From contig JACKEV010000008.1 in the NCBI GenBank assembly GCA_020632795.1, forward strand, positions 868,001-932,000: a DNA stretch of 64,000 nt, given 5' to 3'. A program made the position numbers and the translations under genes. The notes under the pieces are model-generated. The model was not told the origin of the DNA. It saw only the letters and a list, made by a program, of their open reading frames with translations, and searched no databases. Numbering within the stretch: position 1 is the first letter of the stretch; each line of letters begins with the position of its first letter. Origin of the DNA: Alphaproteobacteria bacterium. GTDB lineage: Bacteria; Myxococcota_A; UBA796; CAJQPC01. Positions 7,999 to 19,097 of this stretch are shown in pieces.

Positions 7999-9096
7999 AT
8001 GACGCCCCTGCTGCTCGCTCTGGCCCTCCTCGGGTGCCGTGACCGCGCGGTGCCGGTGCAGGACGGGCAGCCCGCGAACGTCGTGATGGGGGCCGAGCTG
8101 GCCTACGTCAGCCTCGCCGGGGACGGCGTGGGGGTGGTGGACCCGGGCGGCGCGACGGTGGCGACGGTGGCCCCGCCCGAGGGCGTGGACGGGGTCCACG
8201 CGCTGGCGATGTACAACGCGCTGCTGTTCGGGCTGGACGCCACCCCGCCCGGGCACCTGCTGGTCTACGACCTGGAGGACCCGCGCGCGCCCGCGCTGGT
8301 CGGCGAGCCCCGCGCGGTGCCGGTGGGGCCGTTCACCGGGCTGGCCGTTCACAACGGCGTGGTGGTGGTCTCCGGGGGGGACGGCCCGCTGAGCATGACC
8401 ACCTACGACGGGCAGGGCGCGCTCGGCGCCGAGTTGACCCAGGCCCGCTACGAGCGCTCCACCCCGGACGTCGCCCTGCACGCCACCGGCGAGCTGGGCT
8501 TCGTCTCCACCCGGTTCAACATGGTCAACCAGGGCGAGAGCTACGGGTTGATGTCCCTGCGGTTCCACCCGCCCCCCGCTGCGCCCGAGGTGCTCGACCG
8601 GCTGTACCTGCCCGGCGCGGGCTACACCGCCGGGGTGGCGTCGCCGGCCGACTTCCCCCTGGCGTCGACGGTGCAGGCCTGGCACCTCTACGTGGCCCAC
8701 GGCGCGGGGCTCGCGGTGGTGGACGTCTCGGATCCGGCGGACATCCAGGTGCGCTCGGTGACCGTGCTGCCGGTGTTCGGCGTGGACGTGGCGGTGGAGG
8801 GGGAGCGGGCCTACGTGGTGGGCAGCAGGCCCATGCCGATGCTGGTGGAGCTGGACGTGCGCAAGCCCGACCTGCCCCAGGTGCTGGAGGCCATCCCCCT
8901 GCCCGAGGACGCCCTGGCCACCGGGGTCGCGGTGCGCAAGGGGCGGGTGATGGTGGCTGCGGGGCCGGCCGGGGTGCTCGTCTTCGAGCGGGAGCCCCCC
9001 GCGCCCGAGGAGCGGGTGGAGCACGACGACGACCCCATCGGCCCCTACCTCCTGGACCTCGATCCCAGCCTCGCGGGCCCCCCGGGGACGAAGTAG
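7999..9096 (+). CDS. LVIVD-repeat beta-propeller lipoprotein
   Basis: 365 aa. Lipobox Ala-Leu-Leu-Gly-Cys at residues 9-13. The body contains recurring Val-Tyr/Leu-Asp-(Leu/Val)-(Glu/Ser)-Asp-Pro-Ala/Arg and Leu-Ala-Val-Val-Asp-Val segments, the hallmark of LVIVD propellers, which are surface or periplasmic and lack enzymatic residues. The C-terminus is acidic. There is no clear Shine-Dalgarno; TATCTC lies six bases before the ATG, so the mRNA may be leaderless. The following gene begins directly after its stop. Confidence 0.75.
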   Translation: MTPLLLALALLGCRDRAVPVQDGQPANVVMGAELAYVSLAGDGVGVVDPGGATVATVAPPEGVDGVHALAMYNALLFGLDATPPGHLLVYDLEDPRAPALVGEPRAVPVGPFTGLAVHNGVVVVSGGDGPLSMTTYDGQGALGAELTQARYERSTPDVALHATGELGFVSTRFNMVNQGESYGLMSLRFHPPPAAPEVLDRLYLPGAGYTAGVASPADFPLASTVQAWHLYVAHGAGLAVVDVSDPADIQVRSVTVLPVFGVDVAVEGERAYVVGSRPMPMLVELDVRKPDLPQVLEAIPLPEDALATGVAVRKGRVMVAAGPAGVLVFEREPPAPEERVEHDDDPIGPYLLDLDPSLAGPPGTK

Positions 9097-9618
9097 ATGC
9101 GGCTTCCGTGGATCGCAGCGCTGCTGACTGCCTGCGGACCGGTCCGCGGTTCCCTCGACGGGGCGCGGCCCGACGCGGCCTCGCAGCTCCATGTGGCCGA
9201 TGGGGACGGCGTCATCGTGCTGCTCACCAGCGCGGACCTGAGCTGCGAGGCGGCCACCGACGCCAGCCAGCGCGCCGCCGAAGCCCTCGACGCCCTGGAC
9301 GACGAGGCCCTGGTCGCGCTGTGGGCCGAGCTGACGCCGGAGCCGAGCTGGGAGCTGCGGCTCACCTGGCGCGAGGACGCGGCGGGCCTGCGGGCCTGGC
9401 GCTACGCCGCCCACCCCGGCGCCGAGGCGCTGGCCGACGCCGCGTTCGTTGAGAGCTGGCGCGCCGACACCGTGGACGCCACGCTCACCGTGGACGGCGC
9501 GGTGACCGGGACGGCCGAGGCGGCCTTCGGCGAGGACACCCTGCGCCTGGACCTCGACGCCCCGGCCTGCCCCCAGGCGGCGACCTGGATCACCGCCCCG
9601 GTGCTGCTGCAGCGCTGA
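9097..9618 (+). CDS. Small predicted lipoprotein, unknown function
   Basis: 173 aa, starting immediately after the stop of the propeller gene. Met-Arg-Leu...Leu-Leu-Thr-Ala-Cys forms a lipobox. The mature domain is acidic with one conserved-looking Cys near residue 50 and another near the end that could pair. No family recognised. Probably co-expressed with the upstream propeller lipoprotein. Its TGA abuts the stop codon of the opposite-strand gene with no gap. Confidence 0.65.
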   Translation: MRLPWIAALLTACGPVRGSLDGARPDAASQLHVADGDGVIVLLTSADLSCEAATDASQRAAEALDALDDEALVALWAELTPEPSWELRLTWREDAAGLRAWRYAAHPGAEALADAAFVESWRADTVDATLTVDGAVTGTAEAAFGEDTLRLDLDAPACPQAATWITAPVLLQR

Positions 9619-11688
<2,070 letters not shown>

Positions 11689-11811
11689 CCTGGTTCTCCT
11701 GTCTCTTCGGGGGGCTGGTCGCCCATCCTACACCCGGGGCGGCGGCTTCGGAAGGCGCACCTCTGGCCGCTGGCCCGGAAACGGTCTACGGTGGGTGGCC
11801 GGAGGTGCCCC

Positions 11812-12963
11812 GTGATCCTGCTGCTGCTCGCCTGCAACGCCGAGGACCCGACGCCGCCCCAGCCCGCGCTCGGGCCCTGGACCCAGGTGGTGCCGGGGGA
11901 CGGCCTGCCCTCGGAGATCACCCCGCAGCAGGCCAACAACAACCTCGACGTGACCTGGCACGACGGCGAGGTGTTCCTGGCCTTCCGCACCGCGCCGGAT
12001 CACTTCGCCTCGGATCAGGTCCGGCTCTACGCCGCGCGCTCCGCCGACGAGCAGACCTGGACCTTCGAGGGGGAGTGGTTCATGGCCACCGACCTGCGGG
12101 AGCCCCGCCTCCTCTCCTGGGACGGGCGGCTGTTCCTCTACTTCGCGGTGCTGGGCACCGATCGGCTGGACTTCGAGCCCCAGGGCACGATGGTCACCAT
12201 CCGCGAGCCTGACGGCACCTGGACCGAGCCGGCGTGGCTGTTCCAGAACGGGTTCATCCCCTGGCGGGTGCGGGTGGTCGACGGGGTCCCGATGATGATC
12301 GGCTACACCGGCGGTGACGACATCTACGACGTCGATGAGCTGCCGGCCATCGAGGTGCAGTGGCTGCGCTCCGGCGACGGCCTGAGCTGGGAGCCCGTGG
12401 TGCCCGGCCAGCCCACCGTGGAGACGGGCGGCGGCTCGGAGACCGACTTCGCGATCCTGGAGGACGGCGCGGTGGTCGCGGTGACCCGCAACGAGGCCGG
12501 CGATGAGCTGGGGTGGGGCTCCAAGGTCTGCCGCGCCGAGGCCGACGCGCTCGGCGACTGGCGCTGCGAGCCCGATCCCCGCAAGTACGACTCCCCGCTG
12601 GTGTTCACCGCCAGCGGCCGGGTGTGGCTGATCGGGCGGCGGAACGTGACCGAGGACGGCCACTACGACCTCGGCCGACGGGACATGGACCACCAGGACC
12701 AGACCCTGCACTACGAGATCGCCTACTGGCAGGAGCCCAAGCGCTGCGCCCTCTGGGAGGTCGATCCTGACGCCCTTTCCGTCGAGTTCGTGATGGATCT
12801 GCCCAGCCGGGGCGACACCTGCTTCCCCTCCGCGCTGCCGCTGGGGGAGGACCGCTTCGCCATCTACAACTACACCTCCGACCCGGAGGGGCCGGACATC
12901 TCCTGGCTGGACGGGCAGAACGGGCCCACGGTCATCCTCCGACAGGAGCTGGGCTTCGAATAG
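11812..12963 (+). CDS. Sialidase/glycosidase-like beta-propeller lipoprotein
   Basis: 383 aa from GTG 11812 with GGAGGT eleven bases upstream. Signal Val-Ile-Leu-Leu-Leu-Leu-Ala-Cys is a very short lipobox. The body repeats strand-turn units containing Ser-Gly-Asp-Gly-Leu-Ser-Trp-Glu-Pro, Ser-Ala-Asp-Glu-Gln-Thr-Trp-Thr and Glu-Pro-Asp-Gly-Thr-Trp-Thr, which resemble Asp-box turns of sialidase or glycosidase propellers. An Arg-Glu-Pro-Arg segment near residue 97 could be functional, but no complete catalytic set is assigned, so it may bind carbohydrate rather than cleave it. Single gene with divergent spacing to the previous lipoprotein. Confidence 0.6.
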   Translation: MILLLLACNAEDPTPPQPALGPWTQVVPGDGLPSEITPQQANNNLDVTWHDGEVFLAFRTAPDHFASDQVRLYAARSADEQTWTFEGEWFMATDLREPRLLSWDGRLFLYFAVLGTDRLDFEPQGTMVTIREPDGTWTEPAWLFQNGFIPWRVRVVDGVPMMIGYTGGDDIYDVDELPAIEVQWLRSGDGLSWEPVVPGQPTVETGGGSETDFAILEDGAVVAVTRNEAGDELGWGSKVCRAEADALGDWRCEPDPRKYDSPLVFTASGRVWLIGRRNVTEDGHYDLGRRDMDHQDQTLHYEIAYWQEPKRCALWEVDPDALSVEFVMDLPSRGDTCFPSALPLGEDRFAIYNYTSDPEGPDISWLDGQNGPTVILRQELGFE

Positions 12964-13170
12964 CTCCCCAGCCGATTCCTCTGGCTCTCTGGCAATCGAC
13001 GCGCTACGCTCTGCGCGGCGTCCCCTTCGGAGTCGGAGAGCCTCAGGAGCACGGAATTCACTGAGCCAAGGGTTGTTTGAGCGGCATCCTTGCCGCGCAG
13101 CGGGCGCGCCATGGACAGGGAGGTCGGCCTCGTCCGGTCTCCGCTTGAGATAGAGAAGCAAGAGAAAGAG

Positions 13171-13768
<598 letters not shown>

Positions 13769-13783
13769 AGCCCATCCCGACAA

Positions 13784-13808
13784 GAGGGAGCCTCCACAGG
13801 GCTCCCTC
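13784..13808. terminator. Stem-loop between convergent genes
   Basis: GAGGGAGCC and GGCTCCCTC form a perfect nine-pair stem around a seven-base loop, 15 bases after the RRM stop and before the end of the opposing ferredoxin gene. The T-tract is weak, so it may work in both directions or need Rho. Confidence 0.65.
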
Positions 13809-13829
13809 TCACACTTCAGGGCCCCTCGC

Positions 13830-14282
13830 TCACTCCCCGCGGATGGAGTCCGGGTCGAACAGCTCGAGGATCTTCACCCGGGCGCCGGGGCCACGGATCT
13901 TGGTGTAGCAGCCCAGCCGCGTGTTGGGGGAGGCGGGCGGAGCGGGCTTTCGCGCCCGACCTTCGTGGGGCTTGCCGTCGAGCGCGTCCTGCAGGGACTC
14001 CCGCTCGGCGTCGGTCATCGGGCTCAGGCCGGCGCTGCTGACGATCTCGACCCGGCAGGTGGCGCAGTGCCCGTCGGGGCAGGTGCCGCCTGCCCGGCGC
14101 CCGGTGCTGATGGTGATGCCGTGGGCGTCGGCGGCCATGAGCAGGGAGTAGTGCTCCTCGGCGTGCACCACCTCCTCGGTGCCGTCGGGCAGCAGGAAGG
14201 TGACGGGGTAGCGGACGATCTCAGCGCGCTCGGGCTGGCCGAGCAGGCTCTTGAGGCGTCTGCGGATCTTGAAGGGCGTCAT
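13830..14282 (-). CDS. [2Fe-2S] ferredoxin domain protein
   Basis: 150 aa from ATG 14282 with GGAG six bases upstream (a GTG five codons earlier is possible). Residues about 25-140 form a plant-type ferredoxin: Cys68, Cys73 and Cys76 in a C-X4-C-X2-C loop and Cys125 as the fourth ligand. An Arg/Pro insertion separates the last Cys from the loop. A basic N-terminus precedes the domain and there is no signal, so it is a cytoplasmic electron carrier. No partner reductase or oxygenase adjoins it, so its acceptor is unknown. Confidence 0.85.
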   Translation of the reverse strand: MTPFKIRRRLKSLLGQPERAEIVRYPVTFLLPDGTEEVVHAEEHYSLLMAADAHGITISTGRRAGGTCPDGHCATCRVEIVSSAGLSPMTDAERESLQDALDGKPHEGRARKPAPPASPNTRLGCYTKIRGPGARVKILELFDPDSIRGE

Positions 14283-14342
14283 CTTGGCTCCGTCCACGCT
14301 GGCCGAGAGTCTATCGCAGCGCAGGGTACCCCATAGCCCGCC

Positions 14343-14864
14343 CTACTCGGAGAGGCGCTCCAACAAGGCCTCCACGGTGCCGAGGGTGGCGTTCTCCACC
14401 CCGGCGCGCTCCAGGCTCTCCGGCAGGTAGTGGGAGACCCGGCAGTGCACGGTGAGGCTGACCTTCGTGCCGGGGCCGGCCGGCTCGATCCGCCAGATCG
14501 AGGTCATCTCCTGGAAGGCCGGCCCCCCCACCATGTCCTCGACCCAGCCATCGGCGGTGGCGCACCGCAGGCTGTCGAAGGTGGAGGGCAGGAAGCCGAG
14601 CCGGACGTATTGGCGCACCAGCGTGCACGCGCCGTTGCGCTCCAGGACCTCCTCCGAGGTCACGTTCGGGGACAACCCCCCCCCGAGGATCGCCTGGTCG
14701 AAGGCCGCGCGCAGCGCCGCGGGGGGCTGGCTCAAGGTCGCGCTCGCGGTGACCTGGTCGCCGCTCCAGTGGGTGGTGACGGGCTCCCCGGCCCACGCCG
14801 CCGGACTCAGCGCGAGCGCTGAAGCGGCGCCGAGGCGTCGCAGGGACGCGGCAGAGCAGGACAC
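14343..14864 (-). CDS. Exported SRPBCC/START-like domain protein
   Basis: 173 aa from GTG 14864 with GGAGG upstream. The first 25 residues end Ala-Trp-Ala-Gly, a standard Sec cleavage site. The mature part resembles the helix-grip polyketide cyclase/START-like fold: an N-terminal strand with Val-Thr-Ala-Ser-Ala, a long central strand pattern and a C-terminal amphipathic helix. Such proteins hold hydrophobic ligands in a cavity, here probably in the periplasm. Two Cys could form a disulphide. It lies 60 bases upstream of the ferredoxin gene on the same strand. Confidence 0.55.
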   Translation of the reverse strand: MSCSAASLRRLGAASALALSPAAWAGEPVTTHWSGDQVTASATLSQPPAALRAAFDQAILGGGLSPNVTSEEVLERNGACTLVRQYVRLGFLPSTFDSLRCATADGWVEDMVGGPAFQEMTSIWRIEPAGPGTKVSLTVHCRVSHYLPESLERAGVENATLGTVEALLERLSE

Positions 14865-14940
14865 GGGGCCTCCGGGGTGAGCGTGGTCGGAGGCCAGGAT
14901 ACACCGGAGCCAGGAATTGTCCGGTCAAATTTCGGCGTGG

Positions 14941-16284
14941 CTACTTCGCCGGGGCCGGCAGGGGGGCCGCGCCGCCCTCTCCCCGCGTCAGGAGCGCGAA
15001 GTACGCCAGCGAGCCCAGGTACAGCAGCGTGCAGGCGATCGAGGTTATGTAGGAGAACTTCGTGAAGAACTCCAGCCACGACAGGTCCGCCTGCCCGAAG
15101 TTCTTGTAGAGCAGCAGGGCCACGCTGCCCAGGTAGCCGAAGGCGTCGGTCACGTAGATCATGAAGCCGGCGGTGCCCACCACGCCCAGCGCGGCGATCA
15201 GGCGATCGAACAGCACGCAGCCGTAGGGCACATAGGCCACGTAGAGCCCCGTCCCCACCGCCACCATCCACAGGGTCGGGTCCAGGACCCCCGCCTGCCA
15301 CGCGAAGGTCGCCACGCCCACCAGCGCGGTCCCGCTGAGCATCAGGCCGTGGACCACCAGCAGGGCGGTGCGGTTGTTCTTGATGACCATCAGCAGCGCC
15401 AGGCTGCCCAGCACGATGACGGTCACCGGGATCTCCGACCAGGTCAGGATCGCGGCGGACTCGGTGCCCAGCGCGTCCCAGATCTCCCGGGCGAAGTTGT
15501 CCCGGAAGTCCCGGTAGGCGGTCAGCAGGATGTAGAGGGAGGTCAGGCAGAAGAGCCCGGGTGCGTAGGACAGCACGAAGGCGGCGCGCGCCTTGCCGTC
15601 CATCGGCTCGCGCTTGGTGCGGGCGGCCTCGTCCTCGGCGCTGGGCGGGGGGAGCTGGGCGAGGCCCCAGACCGCGACGAGCATGATCGGGAAGAACAGC
15701 GCCCCGGTCACGAAGGGCATCCAGAACTCGGGCACCCCCAGGGTGTCCATGGTGAACTGCCCGACGGACTTCACGAAGCCCGAGGCCACGATGTAGGACG
15801 CCGAGAGCCCCGCCCCCAGCACCTCGGAGACCTTCCGCCCCTCCAGGAAGCCGAACACCAGCCCCCAGACCATGCCCAGGGGGATGCCGTTGAGGAACAT
15901 GCACAGCGGCTTCCAGGCCACCGGGGCGATCGCGAACAGCAGCAGCGACGCCCAGGCGAAGCCGATCACCCCGACGATGGCCGCCGCGCGCCCCGCCCGG
16001 GTCATCTCCGAGATGACCTTGATGCCCATGAACTTCGAGAGGCAGTACCCGATGACCTGGGAGACGATCAGGATGATCTTGAAGTCGATCGGCGGGAGGA
16101 AGCCCACATCCCAGGTGCCCTCGAAGGCGCCCACGGCGAAGGGCTTCCGGAAGGCGTACATGCAGAAGTAGGTCGAGAACGCCGCGACGATGGCGAAGGC
16201 GGAGAAGGCCACCGGGTGAGCGTTGGAGAGCCAGTTGGTGACGGGGCTCGGGGTCCGATCGTCGGTGACGCGCGGCTCGATCAT
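14941..16284 (-). CDS. MFS-like multi-pass transporter (DUF5690-type)
   Basis: 447 aa from ATG 16284 behind GAGG. About 12 hydrophobic segments are evident. The first helix pair contains Cys-Met-Tyr-Ala-Phe-Arg-Lys-Pro-Phe, a signature I associate with DUF5690-type MFS relatives of sugar-phosphate or hexose carriers. Gly-rich helix packing motifs and a central charged loop (Glu-Asp-Glu-Ala-Ala-Arg-Thr-Lys-Arg-Glu) split two six-helix halves. Inner-membrane carrier; substrate unknown. Stands alone. Confidence 0.65.
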   Translation of the reverse strand: MIEPRVTDDRTPSPVTNWLSNAHPVAFSAFAIVAAFSTYFCMYAFRKPFAVGAFEGTWDVGFLPPIDFKIILIVSQVIGYCLSKFMGIKVISEMTRAGRAAAIVGVIGFAWASLLLFAIAPVAWKPLCMFLNGIPLGMVWGLVFGFLEGRKVSEVLGAGLSASYIVASGFVKSVGQFTMDTLGVPEFWMPFVTGALFFPIMLVAVWGLAQLPPPSAEDEAARTKREPMDGKARAAFVLSYAPGLFCLTSLYILLTAYRDFRDNFAREIWDALGTESAAILTWSEIPVTVIVLGSLALLMVIKNNRTALLVVHGLMLSGTALVGVATFAWQAGVLDPTLWMVAVGTGLYVAYVPYGCVLFDRLIAALGVVGTAGFMIYVTDAFGYLGSVALLLYKNFGQADLSWLEFFTKFSYITSIACTLLYLGSLAYFALLTRGEGGAAPLPAPAK

Positions 16285-16371
16285 GGCGGTCCTCGGGGGC
16301 AGACGCGGGAGGTTGTCACAGCCGCCGCCACGAGGCAAGCGACGGTCCGGTGTCCGCGACCCCGGGGCGGA

Positions 16372-16743
16372 TCAGAACGGCTTCGCGCCCGCGAGCCACG
16401 CCCCCGCGAGCCCCAACAGGGGCAAGGCGATCAAAAGGGCCCGGGCCAGCCCGGGGCTGCGGAAGGGCAGGGCCAGGGCGGCGGCCACCAGCAGCCACAG
16501 CGTCAGCTTGGCGTGGACCCAGCCCGGCAGGCTGTGGATCATGCCCGACTTTGCCAACATGCCGAAGCCGCCGACCAGCACCAGCAGCAGCCCCGTGCCG
16601 TGCGCCGCGCCGGTCAGCTTCCGCGCGACGTCGGCGTCCTTCGTGCCCCCGTTGAGCGCGTAGTACGCGCGCCCGGCCAGCGCGGTGAACACGATGAACA
16701 GACCCAGGAAGTGGACCAGCTTGTAGGTCGGATACTCGAACAC
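16372..16743 (-). CDS. Small four-helix membrane protein (SirB-like)
   Basis: 123 aa from GTG 16743 behind GGAG. Four hydrophobic helices; the first contains Lys-Leu-Val-His-Phe-Leu-Gly-Leu-Phe and the second starts at Ala-His-Gly-Thr-Gly-Leu-Leu-Leu. A His appears in each of helices one and two and near helix three (Gly-Trp-Val-His-Ala-Lys-Leu-Thr-Leu-Trp), a pattern seen in SirB2/CopD-like haem or metal membrane proteins. Function unproven. No coupled partner. Confidence 0.5.
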   Translation of the reverse strand: MFEYPTYKLVHFLGLFIVFTALAGRAYYALNGGTKDADVARKLTGAAHGTGLLLVLVGGFGMLAKSGMIHSLPGWVHAKLTLWLLVAAALALPFRSPGLARALLIALPLLGLAGAWLAGAKPF

Positions 16744-16858
16744 GGAGACTCCGGGACGGGACAGGACACATACCGCGTCGCCGCCGCGCGGTCCGGAGGC
16801 GTGCGGGTCGCGGATGGGATAGGCTTACGGCTTCGCGCAGCAGGTGGAGTCCTCGCCG

Positions 16859-17611
16859 GTGCCTCGCTCCAAGATCCGCTTCCTGCTCCTGCAGGCTCGG
16901 AACCCCGACGATCCTGTCCGTGACGAGGAGCGCGACGCCTTCGCGGAGCGCCTCCACGTCGAGCCGGGGCAGATCCGGCGGGCCTGCCTGCTCACCGAGA
17001 ACGTGGACATGCGGACCCTGCAGGGGGCCGACATGCTCCTGGTCGGCGGCTCGGGCGAGTACTCCGTGCTCGACGACCACGACGGCATCCGGGCCGCCAA
17101 GGACTTCCTGGCGGAGGTCGCGGATCGGGGCTTCCCCACCTTCGCGTCCTGCTTCGGCTTCCAGCTCATGGTCGAGGGCCTGGGGGGCCGCGTCATCACC
17201 GACGAGCCCAACGCCGAGGTCGGCACCTACCAGCTCTCGGTGACCGAGCACGGGGCGAACGATCCCCTGTTCGGGCGCCTGCCGATCCACTTCCAGGCCC
17301 AGCTCGGCCACAAGGACCGCGCCGAGGTGATGCCCGAGGTGGTGGTCAACCTCGCCCGCAGCGCGCGGGTGCCCTACCAGGCGCTGCGCGTCGCCAACAA
17401 GCCCGTCTACGCCGCCCAGTTCCACCCCGAGCTGAGCTACGCCCGCAACCGGGGCCGCCTGGAGCGGTACTTCGACTACTACAGCTACGTCTTCGGGGAC
17501 CACGAGGCCCGCCGCATGCTCGAAGAGGACTTCCGGCCCAGCCCCGAGGCCTCCGAGCTGCTGGACCGCTACGTCCGCATCTTCCTGCTGGACGAGGACC
17601 CGGCGAGGTGA
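16859..17611 (+). CDS. Class I glutamine amidotransferase (GMP-synthase-like)
   Basis: 250 aa. GTG 16859 is preferred over GTG 16844 because GGTGGAG sits nine bases ahead of it. The triad is visible: nucleophile Cys in Ala-Ser-Cys-Phe-Gly-Phe-Gln and His/Glu in Gln-Phe-His-Pro-Glu. Stand-alone relatives transfer or hydrolyse gamma-glutamyl amide groups, for example gamma-glutamyl-GABA hydrolase or GMP-synthase-like proteins. The last four bases overlap the gamma-glutamyltransferase start (GTGA), so the two are translated together and probably act on related gamma-glutamyl compounds. Confidence 0.85.
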   Translation: MPRSKIRFLLLQARNPDDPVRDEERDAFAERLHVEPGQIRRACLLTENVDMRTLQGADMLLVGGSGEYSVLDDHDGIRAAKDFLAEVADRGFPTFASCFGFQLMVEGLGGRVITDEPNAEVGTYQLSVTEHGANDPLFGRLPIHFQAQLGHKDRAEVMPEVVVNLARSARVPYQALRVANKPVYAAQFHPELSYARNRGRLERYFDYYSYVFGDHEARRMLEEDFRPSPEASELLDRYVRIFLLDEDPAR

Positions 17612-19092
17612 TCGGCGGGGCGGTCGCCGCGGGCAGCCCCTACACCGTCGAGGCGGGCCTCTTTGCCCTGGCGCGGGGCGGCAACGCCGTGGACGCGGCG
17701 GTCGCCGCCCAGCTCGCCGCCTGCGTCGCGGAGCCCCTGCTCACCGGCCTGGGTGGGGGCGGGCTGGCCATCGTGCGGACCCCCCAGGCCGAGGTCGAGG
17801 TCTGCGACTTCTTCTCGGACGCCCCCGGCCGCGACGGGCGCGTCGGCGGCGAGCGGGTGGAGGTGGTCATCGACTTCGGGCCCACCACCCAGGCGTTCGC
17901 CGCGGGGGCGGCGTCGGTGGCCGTGCCCGGCCTGCCCGCGGGCATCTGGGCGCTGCACCAGCGCCACGGCCGCCTGCCCATGACCACGCTGGTCGAGCCC
18001 GCCGTTCGCATGGCCCACGAGGGCGTGGCCGTGCTCAAGGGCTTCGAGCGGGTCGCCGCGCTCCTGTGGCCCATCCTGACCCTGAGCGCCGAGGCCGCCG
18101 CGCTGATGGGCGTCGACGGTCGCCCGCTGCGCGAGGGGGACACCTTCCGCTGCCCCACCCTGGGCGACACCCTGGCGCGCTTCGCCGTGGAGGGCCCCGC
18201 CCTGTTCCGTACCGGCGACGCGGCGGCGGCGATGCTGCGGGCCCTGGGGGCGGAGCGCTGGCTCTCCGAGCCCGACCTGACCGAGTACGCCCCCGCGTTC
18301 CGACGCCCCCTGGGGGTGGAGCAGGGCGGCGTGAAGCTGTGGGTGCCCGGCGCGCCCAGCCAGGGCGGCGCGCTGACTGCGCGGGCGGTGCTGGCGCTGT
18401 GGTCCAAGGGACCGCTGCCCCCCCCGCTCACCGCCGCCCACGTCGTGCGCATCGCCGCCGCGATGGACGCCGCCGAGCGCGGCCGGCCGCCGGACTGGCC
18501 GGCTCGCCTCTTCGAGCAGGGCTTCGTGCCCCGCTGGCTGGGGGCCGGCTACACCACCCACGTCTCGGCGGTCGACGGCGAGGGCCGCGCGGTGGCCATC
18601 ACCAGCTCCCTGGGCGAGACCTGCGGGCTGCTGGTGCCGGAGACCGGCGTGCTCCTCAACAACTTCATGGGGGAGACCGACGTCAACCCGCCGGACTTCC
18701 CCCGCGCCGCCGGCTCCCGCCTGATGACCATGTGCTGCCCGACCCTGCTGGAGCTGCCCGACGGGCGGGTCTTCGCGATGGGCTCGGGGGGCTCCAGCCG
18801 CATCCGCTCGGCGGTGCTGCACGGGCTCGTCTACCTCTCCGAGAACGGCCTGACCCCCGCCCAGACCGTCCAGGCCCCCCGCGCCCACTACGAGGAGGGC
18901 CTCCTGCGGGTCGAGACGATGGAGCGGGAGCCCGCCGAGGTGGCGCGCCTGCGGGCGCAGTTCCCGGACCTCGTCGCCTTCGACCAGCCCGGCATGTACT
19001 TCGGCGGCCTGCACATCGCCGGGGTGGGGCGGGAGGGCTTCGAGGGGGCCGGCGACCCCCGGCGCTCCGGGAGCTTCGGCTGCTTCGCGTAG
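17608..19092 (+). CDS. Gamma-glutamyltransferase family protein
   Basis: 494 aa from GTG 17608 overlapping the upstream stop. The N-terminal half opens with Ala-Ala-Gly-Ser-Pro and Gly-Gly-Asn-Ala-Val-Asp-Ala-Ala-Val-Ala, typical of the family. The autocatalytic Thr is in Gly-Tyr-Thr-Thr-His-Val-Ser-Ala-Val-Asp (about residue 315), and a substrate loop Gly-Ser-Gly-Gly-Ser-Ser-Arg-Ile follows. Known members cleave glutathione and other gamma-glutamyl amides after processing into two subunits. Unlike classical periplasmic GGT it lacks a signal peptide, so cytoplasmic action with the coupled amidotransferase is likely. Confidence 0.85.
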   Translation: MIGGAVAAGSPYTVEAGLFALARGGNAVDAAVAAQLAACVAEPLLTGLGGGGLAIVRTPQAEVEVCDFFSDAPGRDGRVGGERVEVVIDFGPTTQAFAAGAASVAVPGLPAGIWALHQRHGRLPMTTLVEPAVRMAHEGVAVLKGFERVAALLWPILTLSAEAAALMGVDGRPLREGDTFRCPTLGDTLARFAVEGPALFRTGDAAAAMLRALGAERWLSEPDLTEYAPAFRRPLGVEQGGVKLWVPGAPSQGGALTARAVLALWSKGPLPPPLTAAHVVRIAAAMDAAERGRPPDWPARLFEQGFVPRWLGAGYTTHVSAVDGEGRAVAITSSLGETCGLLVPETGVLLNNFMGETDVNPPDFPRAAGSRLMTMCCPTLLELPDGRVFAMGSGGSSRIRSAVLHGLVYLSENGLTPAQTVQAPRAHYEEGLLRVETMEREPAEVARLRAQFPDLVAFDQPGMYFGGLHIAGVGREGFEGAGDPRRSGSFGCFA

Positions 19093-19097
19093 GCCCG

